Source: Oscillospiraceae bacterium (GTDB taxonomy: Bacteria; Bacillota; Clostridia; Oscillospirales; Oscillospiraceae). Taken from it: a stretch of 64,000 nt of DNA. How positions within the stretch are numbered: position 1 is the first letter of the stretch; every line of letters begins with the position of its first letter. The notes under the pieces were generated by a model. The model was not told the DNA's origin. It did no database searches and saw nothing but the letters and a program-made list of their open reading frames with translations. The position numbers and the translations under genes are program-made. Below, in pieces: positions 55,701-63,749 of this stretch. The DNA is taken from NCBI GenBank assembly GCA_910575815.1, contig CAJTFN010000014.1:1-64000 (forward strand), given 5' to 3'.

Positions 55701-56344
55701 GGCGTGGCGTCAAAGGAGGGGGCGGGGGTCTCCCAGGCGGAGCGGCTTTGGGTGAGCCAGCTCTCTGGGGAGGCGTGACTTTGGAGCTTGTCGTAGAGCT
55801 CCAGGACCAGCTCCGCCAGGGCGCTGTCGTCCCGGCCCGCGCCCAGGGTGTCCGCCAGCTGCTCGCCGCCGGGGGTCAGGGCCTCGTAGAACTCCGAGAG
55901 GGTCCGGTCCAGGCAGCGGCGGCGAATCAGGGCCGCCTCGCCGTCATCCAGGACCCGGAAGTCCGGGGTCAGGGCGTGCTTGTCCTCCTCCCGGGCCAGG
56001 AGATGGGTGTTTTCCCGGAGGAGGGCAGTGCAAAAGGCGTCGACGGTTTTGATGTCCGCCTGGTACACCCGGAGGAGCTGGCGGCGGAGGTGGCCGTCGG
56101 AGGGGTCCTTCCCCATGCGGCGGCTGAGCTCCGCGGCGATCTTCCCCCGGAGCTCCGCGGCGGCGGCCCGGGTGTAGGTGATGATGAGAAAGTCGTCTAC
56201 GTTATGGCGCTCCTCCGTGACGTAGCGGAAGAGGCGGTCCACCAGGACCCGGGTTTTGCCGGACCCGGCGGCGGCGGAGACCAGCAGGCTGCCGCCCCGG
56301 TTTTCCACGGCGGCTTGCTGCTGAGGCGTCAGGATTACGGGCAT
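52778..56344 (-). CDS. addA: AddA helicase-nuclease subunit
   Basis: 1188 residues. UvrD-type helicase: Q-motif TPQQQAAVEN, Walker A SAAAGSGKTRVL (about 23-34), Walker B LVDEYQDTNEVQ (about 397), motif IV/V region with GVRLMTIHKSKGLEFP and motif VI VLYVAMTRPKEKL. A C-terminal PD-(D/E)XK nuclease with LLQGVADCCFETEDGLVVVDFKTDRV-type core (GxAD, DFKTD). With AddB it processes double-strand breaks for RecA-dependent repair and recognises Chi-like sites. It overlaps the addB stop by 10 bp. The very last codon abuts a palindromic repeat that supplies its stop. Confidence 0.95.
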   Translation of the reverse strand: MPVILTPQQQAAVENRGGSLLVSAAAGSGKTRVLVDRLFRYVTEERHNVDDFLIITYTRAAAAELRGKIAAELSRRMGKDPSDGHLRRQLLRVYQADIKTVDAFCTALLRENTHLLAREEDKHALTPDFRVLDDGEAALIRRRCLDRTLSEFYEALTPGGEQLADTLGAGRDDSALAELVLELYDKLQSHASPESWLTQSRSAWETPAPSFDATPYAQALLAAIRRRAAHWGDQLRRAAARTEGDAPLASGYGAKFLEAAQGFRELSQASGWAAARELAEAVAFPRLSTPKGRKDDPLTVSLKKTWEGAKNALRPLRSWLDVAGEEALEDLRAMAPAMLALLDLTAAFSAAFRAEKLRLNAADFSDQEHLALTLLVSPDGGPTELGEQVSARYAEILVDEYQDTNEVQNAIFQAVSKAGKNLFTVGDVKQSIYRFRLADPTIFLAKYAAFKPHTEALDGEDRKIVLSQNFRSRQEILDAANFLFENILSPEMGELRYDEDAALHFGATYYPPRTDCETEFHLITVQQKSPDNTHPVKKLTAEARFTARRIRELLDSGFPVTDPDGSLRPCKPEDVVILMRSPGSRAAAFAAALAERDIPCSFQEDAGFFSTMEVSTVTALLALIDNPRQDVPLIAVLRSPIFGFPPDRLAELRSAAPDGDFYDAVTAAGGEDCAAFLETLNTLRLAARDMSVHRLLWHIYNTLNLLGLFGAMDNGLERRENLISLTRQAEKFESGGCRGLFAFVTQLRRLLETGKAPSSASGGKAGGVRLMTIHKSKGLEFPIVILADLDHAFSHQDFDTPVLVHPSMGLGPRRVDLTRKIRYPTLARTAIEETLRRENLSEEQRVLYVAMTRPKEKLILVNALYFAETRLQRLAASAACPVPPETVAACRTFGEWLLLPLLCRPEAESLRSLAGAEVPELCASPSPWRVEIHDGEAYRDRPLRSALAGEEGPAETPFDAALLSFVYPYRRQSTLPAKLTATQLKGRLLDQEIAEHAAHTPYLRPLSQPRFRRESRGLTPAERGSATHLVLQYLDFGVPDVSSQIAALTEKNLLTPEQAQAVDTAALRTLLASPLAEEIRAAAAAGRKVLREYRFTLLISAREYAPQAPEEDSILLQGVADCCFETEDGLVVVDFKTDRVRSPEEVRQRAEHYRPQLEAYSLALSRVLEQPVVRRVLHFLTPGQTVEL

Positions 56345-59300
56345 GGGGGTTCCTCTCCTTCCGTTTCAAGGCTTTGCCAGAATTCCTCCGGTTTGACAGG
56401 GAGGATGTAGTTCAGATGGTCGCCGTCCCGGCCGTCCTGGAAGTGGCAGGCGGAGGCCCAGTCGCAGTAGCGGCAGTGGCGGTCCTCCTCGGTGTGGCAG
56501 CAGGGGTCCGCGTCGATGTTGCCCTGGCGGATCTCCCGGGCGATGTCGTGGAGAAGCCGTTCCACGTATTGGGCCAGCTTGCCCAGCTGGACGGCGGAGG
56601 CCAGGCTGCCGGAGAGGTTCCCGCTCTTGTTCACCCGGAGGGGCAGATAGCGGGGCTCGGTCAGGGCCTCGTGCTCCATGGCCTGGAGGACCTGGGGCTC
56701 CGCCAGGAGGAGGCCGGAGCGGCGAAGCTGCTTCTCCCGCTCGGACTGGAGCTTCTCCGGGGGGATGTTCCGCTCCACGGAGAGGATGTCGTCCCGGGCG
56801 GGGAGGTAGAGAACGCCGGCGGGCTCGATTGATTCGCCAAAATGGGCGGCGCCGGTCTTTTGGAGGGTGAAGAGGTAGAGGAGCATCTGAATGTCCAGGC
56901 CCATGCGGACCGCCGAGAGGTCAAAGGACTTTTTGCCGGACTTGTAGTCCACCACCCGGAGAAAGAGCTTTCCGTCCTTCAGCCAGCCGTCCACCCGGTC
57001 CACCTTGCCGCCGACCCGGAGCTCGCCGTCGGGCTCTGAAATGACCACGGAGGGAAGGTCCTTCCCGGGCCCGTCGCCGAAGGAGAGCTCGAAGGCCAGG
57101 GGGACAAAGTCGGAGTGGCGCAGCTCCTCCGCCGCCTGGTCCACCACGGCGTAGGCCAGATTCCGCAGGCGGGCGAAGAGGTAGCGGAAGCGGGCGTTGC
57201 GGTTTTGGAAGTTCCGCAGTTCTCTTTGGACGTATTCGTCGATGTATGTTCGGACCAGGGCGTGAAGGGTTTCCTCGCCGACCTGGGCGAAGCCTCCCAG
57301 GGAGAGAACGTCCCGGGTGACACGCTCCAGGAGGTAGTGAAGGAAGGTGCCGATCTGAGGGGCGTCGAAGGCGGCGGGGGTCCGGGGCTGCGCCTTGAGG
57401 CCGTACTCCATGAAATAGGCGAAATGGCAGGAGCGGATGCGCTCCAGCCGGGAGGCGGTCATGCTGACCCGGTCGCCGTAAAGAGCCCGGACCGCCTTGG
57501 GGGACAGGGAGCCCCGGGTCATGGCCGCCGCCGCGGCCTGGGCGGAGAGACGGGCGTGGAACTTTGGCTCCCGGCTGAAATACGCCCACAGGGCCCCGCC
57601 GGGAACCGCGGACTCCAGGGCGGGCAGGGGGGCCGCCAGCCGGTAAGGCCGGGAGGCGGGCTCCCGGAGGACGCGGAGAGTGGGAAAGAGGGCCAGGAGC
57701 CGGTCCACCACGAAGGCGGGACGGAGCTCCGCCCCGGAGACGTCGGCCATGGGCCAGCTCACCGTCAGGCCCTCGGTGGGCTGGGCCAGGGCGGCGTAGA
57801 GATTCTGGAGCTCGATGGCCAGCTGGTCCATGCCCGTGGGGGCCAGCTCGATGCCCCGGCGGGCCAGCTCGTCCCGGTCGTCGGCGTTGAGGATGCCGCC
57901 GCCCTCGCCGGGGGTGGGGAGGACGTGGTCGTTGGCGCCCAGGAGGAAGAGGTATTGGGCGGTGTGGCGGTCGTTCCGGGCCACGCCGGAGACCTGGACC
58001 TGGTCCAGAGCCACGGGAATGGTGCCCACGCTGTACTGCGTCAGCACCTGGCGGAACAGGCGGGTGAACTCCTCCAGCTCCATGGGCTCCTCTCCCAGGA
58101 TTTCCACAAACTGGTCCAGCACGCCGCAGAGGATTTCCCAGAGCTGGGCGGTCTCCTCTGCCTCCTGGAGGCGGCCCGCCTCCGCCTGGGAACGAAGCTG
58201 GCGCTCCAGGGCGTCCTGAAGGCTCAGCTCCTCCATGAAGCCATAGAGGGCGTCCACCTTGGCGGCGGCGGTTTCGCCGGTTTTCAGGCCCTCCGCCAGG
58301 CGGAAGAGGGGGGCGCGGACCCGCCGGCGCAGGGCGTTGACCTGGCGGAGCCGCGCCTCCCGGGCGGCGGTCCAGGGGGCTCCGTAGCCATCTGGGTTCT
58401 CCGCCCAGTCCACGTCCCGGAGCCACATGCCTCCGTGAACCTCCCACTTGAGGACGTAGTTTTCCAGGAGGTCGCACTCCTCGGGGGTCAGGCCGGAGAG
58501 GCCGGTTTTCAGCCAGCGGAACATGTCGTCGTATTCGTAGCCGCCGCCGATGGCGGCCAGGACGCCGGTGAGCAGGCTGAGGACCGGCTTTTCCAGAATG
58601 TCGCTGCGGCGGCTGAGGTAGGCGGGAAGGTCGTAGCGCTCGAAGACGGTTTCGATGATGGATTCGTAGGTTTCCATATTGCGGGCGGCCACGGTGACGT
58701 CCCGGCAGCGGCACTTGCCCTCCGCCAGGAGGCGGCGGATGGCGGCGGCGGTCTGCTCTACCTCGGAGAAGGGGTTGTCCGCCTGAAGGAGGCGGATTTG
58801 GGGGGCGTCGCCGTCGTAGGGGGCTCCGCCGCCGAAGAAGCAACGCTCCAGGTGGCCCAGGGGGGAGACGTCGGCGCGCTTCAGGACCTCGATATTCACG
58901 GGAACGCCCTCCTGGGCGGCCAGGCGGCGGAGCCGCTCCAGCGTGCGGAGGGAGGCCTCGAAAATTTCCTCGCGGCTGTCGGGCTCCCCCAGGAGCGTGA
59001 CGGTGAGGCTTCGGGACTGGCGGAGGAGAATGGAGAGGGCCCGGCGCTCCTGGGCGGTGAAGTAGGTGAAGCCGTCGATGTAAATATCCTTTCCCAGAGC
59101 GTAGCCCGAGGACTCCAGATGGTCGCAGAGCTTGGTCATGCGGTCCCGGGCGTCCAGGCCGGGGCGGCGGAGGCGGGACTCGTAGGCCCCGTAGAGAAGG
59201 CTCAGGTCCCGGAGCTTGTCCCGGGTGGCGCCGGTGATGGACTGGGACTGGTCGTAGAGGGTTTCGGGGGAGACGTCGTAGCAGCGGAGCTCGTCAAAGA

Positions 59301-59661
59301 GGTCCAGAAGCTGGCGGAGGAAGGCCGATTTCCGGGAGGGACGGCGGTACACCGTCAGCTCCGGGGCCACCTCCAGGAGGGCTTTTTCCAGGGTGAGGAG
59401 CTTGCCGCCGGCGTCCAGGGTGACCTGGGCCGCGCCGCCGGTGATGCTCAGCACCCGGTCGCACAGGCGGCGGAAGCTCAGCACTTCCGCCCGGCGGCTG
59501 GCGCTGTCCCCGCAGGCCCGGCAGAGGTCTACCTCCGCCTGGTGGGAGGCGTGCTCGGGGACCAGGAGAATCTGGCCCCGGCCGCCGTCCGCGGCCGCGA
59601 TGCGGTCTAAGATCAGTTGGGATTTGCCGGTTTTTGCCCGGCCGGTCAGGATGTTCAGCAC
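56335..59661 (-). CDS. addB: AddB nuclease/helicase-like subunit
   Basis: 1108 residues. Walker A-like GRAKTGKSQ at 7-15; inactive helicase-like core; C-terminal nuclease domain with VGGKVDRVDGW and VVDYKSGKKSF (about 905-935), and the Fe-S cysteines, one upstream near HSC-type position and CRYCDWASAC near 1080. Partner of AddA in break repair. The start is GTG, 8 nt after AAGGAGG. Upstream is an extended -10 promoter. Its order addB-addA with a 10-bp overlap is normal for Firmicutes. Confidence 0.93.
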   Translation of the reverse strand: MLNILTGRAKTGKSQLILDRIAAADGGRGQILLVPEHASHQAEVDLCRACGDSASRRAEVLSFRRLCDRVLSITGGAAQVTLDAGGKLLTLEKALLEVAPELTVYRRPSRKSAFLRQLLDLFDELRCYDVSPETLYDQSQSITGATRDKLRDLSLLYGAYESRLRRPGLDARDRMTKLCDHLESSGYALGKDIYIDGFTYFTAQERRALSILLRQSRSLTVTLLGEPDSREEIFEASLRTLERLRRLAAQEGVPVNIEVLKRADVSPLGHLERCFFGGGAPYDGDAPQIRLLQADNPFSEVEQTAAAIRRLLAEGKCRCRDVTVAARNMETYESIIETVFERYDLPAYLSRRSDILEKPVLSLLTGVLAAIGGGYEYDDMFRWLKTGLSGLTPEECDLLENYVLKWEVHGGMWLRDVDWAENPDGYGAPWTAAREARLRQVNALRRRVRAPLFRLAEGLKTGETAAAKVDALYGFMEELSLQDALERQLRSQAEAGRLQEAEETAQLWEILCGVLDQFVEILGEEPMELEEFTRLFRQVLTQYSVGTIPVALDQVQVSGVARNDRHTAQYLFLLGANDHVLPTPGEGGGILNADDRDELARRGIELAPTGMDQLAIELQNLYAALAQPTEGLTVSWPMADVSGAELRPAFVVDRLLALFPTLRVLREPASRPYRLAAPLPALESAVPGGALWAYFSREPKFHARLSAQAAAAAMTRGSLSPKAVRALYGDRVSMTASRLERIRSCHFAYFMEYGLKAQPRTPAAFDAPQIGTFLHYLLERVTRDVLSLGGFAQVGEETLHALVRTYIDEYVQRELRNFQNRNARFRYLFARLRNLAYAVVDQAAEELRHSDFVPLAFELSFGDGPGKDLPSVVISEPDGELRVGGKVDRVDGWLKDGKLFLRVVDYKSGKKSFDLSAVRMGLDIQMLLYLFTLQKTGAAHFGESIEPAGVLYLPARDDILSVERNIPPEKLQSEREKQLRRSGLLLAEPQVLQAMEHEALTEPRYLPLRVNKSGNLSGSLASAVQLGKLAQYVERLLHDIAREIRQGNIDADPCCHTEEDRHCRYCDWASACHFQDGRDGDHLNYILPVKPEEFWQSLETEGEEPPCP

Positions 59662-59697
59662 TGGGGCGGCCTCCTTGCTTGTGGTTTCAACGGGAGC

Positions 59698-59706
59698 ATT
59701 ATACCA
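59698..59706 (-). promoter_or_regulatory. Extended -10 promoter of addBA
   Basis: Minus strand TGGTATAAT, i.e. a TGn extension with a consensus -10. No clear -35. It ends about 37 bp before the addB GTG. Confidence 0.6.
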
Positions 59707-59825
59707 TAAACCCGGCAGGGCGGGGAGATGGTTTTCGACGGAATTTTAGAATAAAATTTTTGGGCTGTGCATGGGGGCGTGCAACTTCCGGGGAAGGGGA
59801 AGGTCTCTTTGAGGAGGGTGAGACG

Positions 59826-60287
59826 ATGGGTTGGAGAACACAGGAGCGGGAATTTTGCACGGAATACCTAAAATCCATGGACCCGGAACGGGCCGGGGAG
59901 GCGGGGGGATGCCAGGACGGGTTCGCCATGCTGGCCCGGAAAACCACCGGACGGAGACTGGAGAAAATGCGGGGAGCCGCCGCCGGAGAGCTCCGGCGGG
60001 AGGACGCTTTGCGGCGGCTGGCGCAGCTGGCCTTTGGCCGGGCCAACGACGCGGTGCGCCTGGCGCTGAGCCCGAGGGAGGTGGACCCGGGAGGACTGGA
60101 TTTGTCCGCCGTGTCCGAGTTTAAAATTACGGACAAGGGGGGCGTGGAGGTGAAGCTGGTGGACCGGGTGCGGGCTTTGGAGGCCCTTTGGGGGCTGCTG
60201 GAGGAGTCCGGCGGCGGGGCCGGGGAGCTGTACCAGGCCCTGGAGGACGCGGCGGGCCGGCTGGAGGAGGGGGAGTATGACGGGTAA
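59826..60287 (+). CDS. Phage terminase small subunit-like protein
   Basis: 153 residues, helical and charged. N-terminal QEREFCTEYLKSMDPERAGEAGG is the typical DNA-binding opening (family motif FCxEYLxxxNAxxAA) with the usual hydrophobic positions. The remainder (RRLAQLAFGRANDAVRLAL, then VSEFKITDKGGVEVKLVDRVRALEAL) matches the common segment of PBSX-like small terminases. GAGGAGGGTGAG precedes the ATG. First visible gene of the prophage and it overlaps the large subunit by 11 bp. It lies divergent to addB with only about 160 bp between. Confidence 0.87.
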   Translation: MGWRTQEREFCTEYLKSMDPERAGEAGGCQDGFAMLARKTTGRRLEKMRGAAAGELRREDALRRLAQLAFGRANDAVRLALSPREVDPGGLDLSAVSEFKITDKGGVEVKLVDRVRALEALWGLLEESGGGAGELYQALEDAAGRLEEGEYDG

Positions 60288-61521
60288 GGGACTCGCCCTG
60301 TCGAAAAAGCAGCTGCGGGTGCTCACCTGGTGGCAGGACCCGCGGTGGGAGGCGGTGATCTGCGACGGGGCCGTTCGAAGCGGGAAGACCTTCGCCATGG
60401 GCCTGGGGTTTTTTCTGTGGGCCCAGAGGCAGTTCCACGGGAGGCAGTTCGGGCTTTGCGGGAAGACCATTGTGTCCCTGCGGCGGAATCTGCTGGCGGA
60501 GCTGACCCCCTATTTGAAGCGGCTGGGCATGGACGTCCGGGAGCGGCGGGGGGAGAATTTGCTGATCGTGCGGTACCACGGCCACGAGAACCGCTTTTTG
60601 CTCTTTGGCGGGCGGGATGAGTCCAGCGCGGCGCTGATTCAGGGGAGCACCTTGGCGGGAGTGCTGCTGGACGAGGTGGCCCTGATGCCCCGGTCCTTTG
60701 TGGAACAGGCGGCGGCCCGGTGCAGCGTGCCGGGGAGCAGGCTTTGGTTCAACTGCAATCCGGAGGGGCTGGGGCACTGGTTCTATCTGGAGTGGATTTT
60801 GAAGGCCGAGGAACGGCGGGCCCTCCGGCTGCACTTCACGATGGAGGACAACCCGGCGCTGCCGGCGAGCATCCGGGAGCGCTACCGGCGGAATTACTCC
60901 GGGACCTTTTTCCGGCGGTTTGTGCTGGGGGAGTGGACCACGGCGGAGGGACGGGTCTACGACTTCTTCGACGGGGAACGGGACGCCGTGGAGGCGCCGG
61001 GAGGCGGATTTTCCGCCTGGAGAATCTCGGCGGACTATGGAACGGTGAACCCCGCCTCCTTCGGGCTCTGGGGGCTCCGGGAGGGGGTGTGGTACCGGGT
61101 GGAGGAGTTTTATTACGACTCGAAAAAGACCGGGCGGCAGAAGACAGACGAGGAGTACGCCGGGGATCTGGAGCGGCTGGCGGGGGGACAGCGGATTCAG
61201 CGGGTGATTGTGGACCCGTCGGCGGCCAGCTTTATTGAGACGCTGCGGCGGCGGGGATTTTCGGTGGTCCGGGCGGACAACGACGTGGCGGACGGCATCC
61301 GGGTGACGGCGGATTTGCTCCGGTCCGGGCGAATCGCCATCTGCCGGGGATGCCGGGACTGTCTGGAGCAGATTCTGGGCAGCGAGGTGACGGTGGAGTA
61401 CGACAAGCTCATCGACCGCCAGCTGGAGCGGGCGGCCATTACATCCATCTCCGGCTTCGCCAAGCTGTTTTCCGACGCGTCCAAGGTCTTGAAGCTGGGC
61501 GGCGGCCAGGCGGGCGCTTGA
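60277..61521 (+). CDS. Phage terminase large subunit truncated and fused to a capsid-like tail
   Basis: 414 residues. ATPase part: Walker A DGAVRSGKTFAM (about 30-41), Walker B VLLDEVALMP and coupling motif WFNCNPEG. The nuclease part begins normally (ISADYGTVNPASFGLWG, VDPSAASF), giving the first two acidic residues, but at about residue 366-369 (nt 61370-61381) it stops resembling terminase. The expected final DHxxDALRY-type Asp motif is absent. Instead the last 46 residues (SEVTVEYDKLIDRQL, AITSISGFAKLFSDASKVLK) look like the C-terminus of a phage major capsid protein. An in-frame deletion of portal, scaffold and most of the capsid gene explains this. Nuclease activity is probably lost. 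Confidence 0.8.
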   Translation: MTGKGLALSKKQLRVLTWWQDPRWEAVICDGAVRSGKTFAMGLGFFLWAQRQFHGRQFGLCGKTIVSLRRNLLAELTPYLKRLGMDVRERRGENLLIVRYHGHENRFLLFGGRDESSAALIQGSTLAGVLLDEVALMPRSFVEQAAARCSVPGSRLWFNCNPEGLGHWFYLEWILKAEERRALRLHFTMEDNPALPASIRERYRRNYSGTFFRRFVLGEWTTAEGRVYDFFDGERDAVEAPGGGFSAWRISADYGTVNPASFGLWGLREGVWYRVEEFYYDSKKTGRQKTDEEYAGDLERLAGGQRIQRVIVDPSAASFIETLRRRGFSVVRADNDVADGIRVTADLLRSGRIAICRGCRDCLEQILGSEVTVEYDKLIDRQLERAAITSISGFAKLFSDASKVLKLGGGQAGA

Positions 61522-61534
61522 GAGGTGCGGCAGC

Positions 61535-61876
61535 TTGGAGGAGCGGATTTTAGAGCTGGCCATGGCGGCGTCGGGGACGGGGGATGAGACCCTGTTGACG
61601 CCCCTTTGTGCCGCCGCCCGGAGGGCCTGGCTGGTCCGGCTCCGGGAGGACGTGACTCCGGAGGACTGCGGCGAGGCCCTGGTCTGCGCCGCGGCGTTTA
61701 CGGCGGCGGCCAATTTGGCGGCCGGAGGCGGCGTGGCCTCCTTTTCTGCCGGGGACCTCTCCGTGGGGCTCCGGGAGGGCGGTGGAGCCGCGGAGAACCT
61801 CCGCCGGGCGGCGGAAGGGCTGATGGAGCCCTATGTCCGGGCGGCGGGCCTCTGGGTGAAGGGGGCCGAGGGATGA
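61535..61876 (+). CDS. Phage head-tail connector-like protein (gp6 type)
   Basis: 113 residues, all helical, with ERILELAMAASGTGDETLLTP at the start and an Ala-rich middle, typical of the connector protein placed right after the capsid gene. The start is TTG, 7 nt after GAGAGGTG. It overlaps the next gene by 4 bp (ATGA). The position directly behind the capsid-like tail supports both calls. Confidence 0.72.
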   Translation: MEERILELAMAASGTGDETLLTPLCAAARRAWLVRLREDVTPEDCGEALVCAAAFTAAANLAAGGGVASFSAGDLSVGLREGGGAAENLRRAAEGLMEPYVRAAGLWVKGAEG

Positions 61877-62187
61877 CGGGCTGGGTGGAGGAGATTCTGC
61901 GGCGGTACGGTCAGACCGTTACCCTGGTGCGGGGAGAGGACCGGGTTCAGGCGAAGGCATTTTTGCAGCCTTTGCGGGAGCGGGACGAGGCCGTGCCGGA
62001 GACGGCGGACATTGGATGGCTGGACGGGCGGCGGTGGCTTTATCTGGGGCGGGAGGCCCTGGAGACCGGGGACCGGGTCCTCTGGAAGGGGGAGGGGTTC
62101 CGGGTGCGGAGCGGACGGGCCCACTATGTGGGGAACACACTTTGCCATTGGCGGGCCGTGCTGGAACGGGCGAGGGAGACGGAATGA
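61873..62187 (+). CDS. Phage head-tail joining-type protein
   Basis: 104 residues, beta-rich (QTVTLVRGEDRVQAKAFLQPL, RRWLYLGREALETGDRVLW), the layout of small head-tail adaptor or minor capsid proteins. ATG overlaps the preceding stop (ATGA); its own stop overlaps the next start. Exact function not identifiable by eye. Confidence 0.68.
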   Translation: MTGWVEEILRRYGQTVTLVRGEDRVQAKAFLQPLRERDEAVPETADIGWLDGRRWLYLGREALETGDRVLWKGEGFRVRSGRAHYVGNTLCHWRAVLERARETE

Positions 62188-62687
62188 AGGAACTGAGAGA
62201 AATTCGGGACGCGGTGATTCGCGCGCTGCGGGAAGGGGGACTGGCGGCGGAGGCCGCCTTCCCCTCGAAGTGGGCCGCTGGGGGACGGAAGGCCCTGGCC
62301 ACCGTGTCTGTGGGAGCCGTGGAGGGCCGGAACATCGGGTTTTGCGGCTATCTGGGCGAGATCAGGGATTCCTCCGGCGAGGTTTTGGAGGTCTATGGCA
62401 AGCGGCTGGAAGGGACCATCTCCGTGGACGTTTGGGCGGAGCGGGCCGGGGAGTGCGACCGCGGCGGCGAGACGGCGGCGGCAGTGCTGCTGGAGGGGCT
62501 GCCGGAGGGCATCCGGCCTGGAGAGCTTTGCTGGGAGGGGCTGGCCTGGGACCAAAAGACCGGGCTGTTCCTCCGGCGGGGCCGGCTGCGCTGTGAGGCG
62601 CTGTTTCTGGCGGAGAGCAAGGAGGAGGCGGGAGCCTTCCGGGAGTTCAGGTTGAAAGGAGAGTTGCGCAGTGAGCAATTTGCATGA
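62184..62687 (+). CDS. Phage tail-completion-type protein
   Basis: 167 residues. The N-terminal LREIRDAVIRALREGG helix followed by a beta-rich body is typical of tail terminator/completion proteins in PBSX-like operons. It overlaps the gene before by 4 bp and the sheath gene by 17 bp. Function inferred from position and composition. Confidence 0.62.
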   Translation: MKELREIRDAVIRALREGGLAAEAAFPSKWAAGGRKALATVSVGAVEGRNIGFCGYLGEIRDSSGEVLEVYGKRLEGTISVDVWAERAGECDRGGETAAAVLLEGLPEGIRPGELCWEGLAWDQKTGLFLRRGRLRCEALFLAESKEEAGAFREFRLKGELRSEQFA

Positions 62688-63729
62688 GCGGCCGGGGGTT
62701 TACTCGGTCTATGACACGGCCTCGGTGGTGTCCGGCGGACGGGCGGCCAAGGCCATCGGCGTGGCGGCCAGGGCCGGTAAGGGCACCGTGGGCCAGGCGG
62801 TGACGGTGACGGGCCGGGCCGCGGGGCTGGCGGCCTTCGGCGAGGACACGACGCCGGGAATGGGGACCTTGCTGGACCTGCTTTTCGCCGGAGGCGCGGC
62901 GAGAGTGACGGCGGTACGCGTGGCGGACGAGGGTACGGTGGAGGACTATCAGGCGGCCTTTGCCGCCCTGGGGAAGGAGGATGTACAGGTTCTGGTCTGC
63001 GACAGCGGCCAGGCGGAGGTCCAAAAGGCTCTGCGGGCGGCAGTGGAGGAGGCCTCGGGGCTCCGGCATGAGCGGATTGCCGTGGTGGGCTGCGACGGCG
63101 GAGACGTGGAGACCCTGATCGGCCGGGCGGCGGAGCTCAACAGCGAGCGGATGGTGCTGGTGGGCCCCGACGCCCTGGACCGGGGCGGCAAGCCCCTTTC
63201 CGGCGTCTTCGCGGCGGCGGCGGTGGCGGCGCTGGCCGCCGTGGGTGGCGACCCGGCGGTGCCCCTGAACGGCGCGGAGGCAAAGGGGCTGGGAGGCCTT
63301 GGCCGGGACTATGACGACGGGGACATTGACCGGCTTATCCGGGGCGGCGTGACGCCTTTGGAATGCGTGGCGGGAGTGGTGTCCCCGGTGCGGGGGATTA
63401 CCACCCGGACGTCCACCGGCGGCGCGGAGGACGCCACTTGGCGGGAGCTGACGACTATTTTGATCGTGGACGATGTGATTCCGGCGGTTCGCAAAGCGCT
63501 GCGGAGCAAGTTCTCCCGGAGCAAGAACAACGCCAGGAGCCGGGCCGCCATCCGGTCCCAGGTTCTGGTGGAGCTGGAGAAGAAACGGGCGGCGGAGATC
63601 ATCGACGGCTATGACGGCGTGACAGTGAGCGCCTCTCAGGAAGACCCTACCGTTTGCCTTGTGGAGTTCGGGTTCTCCGTGGCCCATGGGCTGAACCAGG
63701 TGCGGCTGACGGTACACATTGAGATTTGA
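62671..63729 (+). CDS. Phage contractile tail sheath protein
   Basis: 352 residues. ERPGVYSVYDT at the start is the usual sheath opening (RPGVY), followed by a long variable middle and the conserved C-terminal sheath end (WRELTTILIVDDVIPAVRKAL, then LVEFGFSVAHGLNQVRLTVHI). The start is GTG after AAAGGAGA. It shows the phage is of the contractile (myovirus) kind. No frameshift seen. Confidence 0.9.
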   Translation: MSNLHERPGVYSVYDTASVVSGGRAAKAIGVAARAGKGTVGQAVTVTGRAAGLAAFGEDTTPGMGTLLDLLFAGGAARVTAVRVADEGTVEDYQAAFAALGKEDVQVLVCDSGQAEVQKALRAAVEEASGLRHERIAVVGCDGGDVETLIGRAAELNSERMVLVGPDALDRGGKPLSGVFAAAAVAALAAVGGDPAVPLNGAEAKGLGGLGRDYDDGDIDRLIRGGVTPLECVAGVVSPVRGITTRTSTGGAEDATWRELTTILIVDDVIPAVRKALRSKFSRSKNNARSRAAIRSQVLVELEKKRAAEIIDGYDGVTVSASQEDPTVCLVEFGFSVAHGLNQVRLTVHIEI

Positions 63730-63749
63730 GGAGAGGGGTGTCAGGAGAG

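Noticed and set aside
52793-56410. Very long open frame on the plus strand across addA
   Set aside because: Antisense shadow of addA; no recognisable domain and no ribosome site, whereas addA has all helicase and nuclease motifs.
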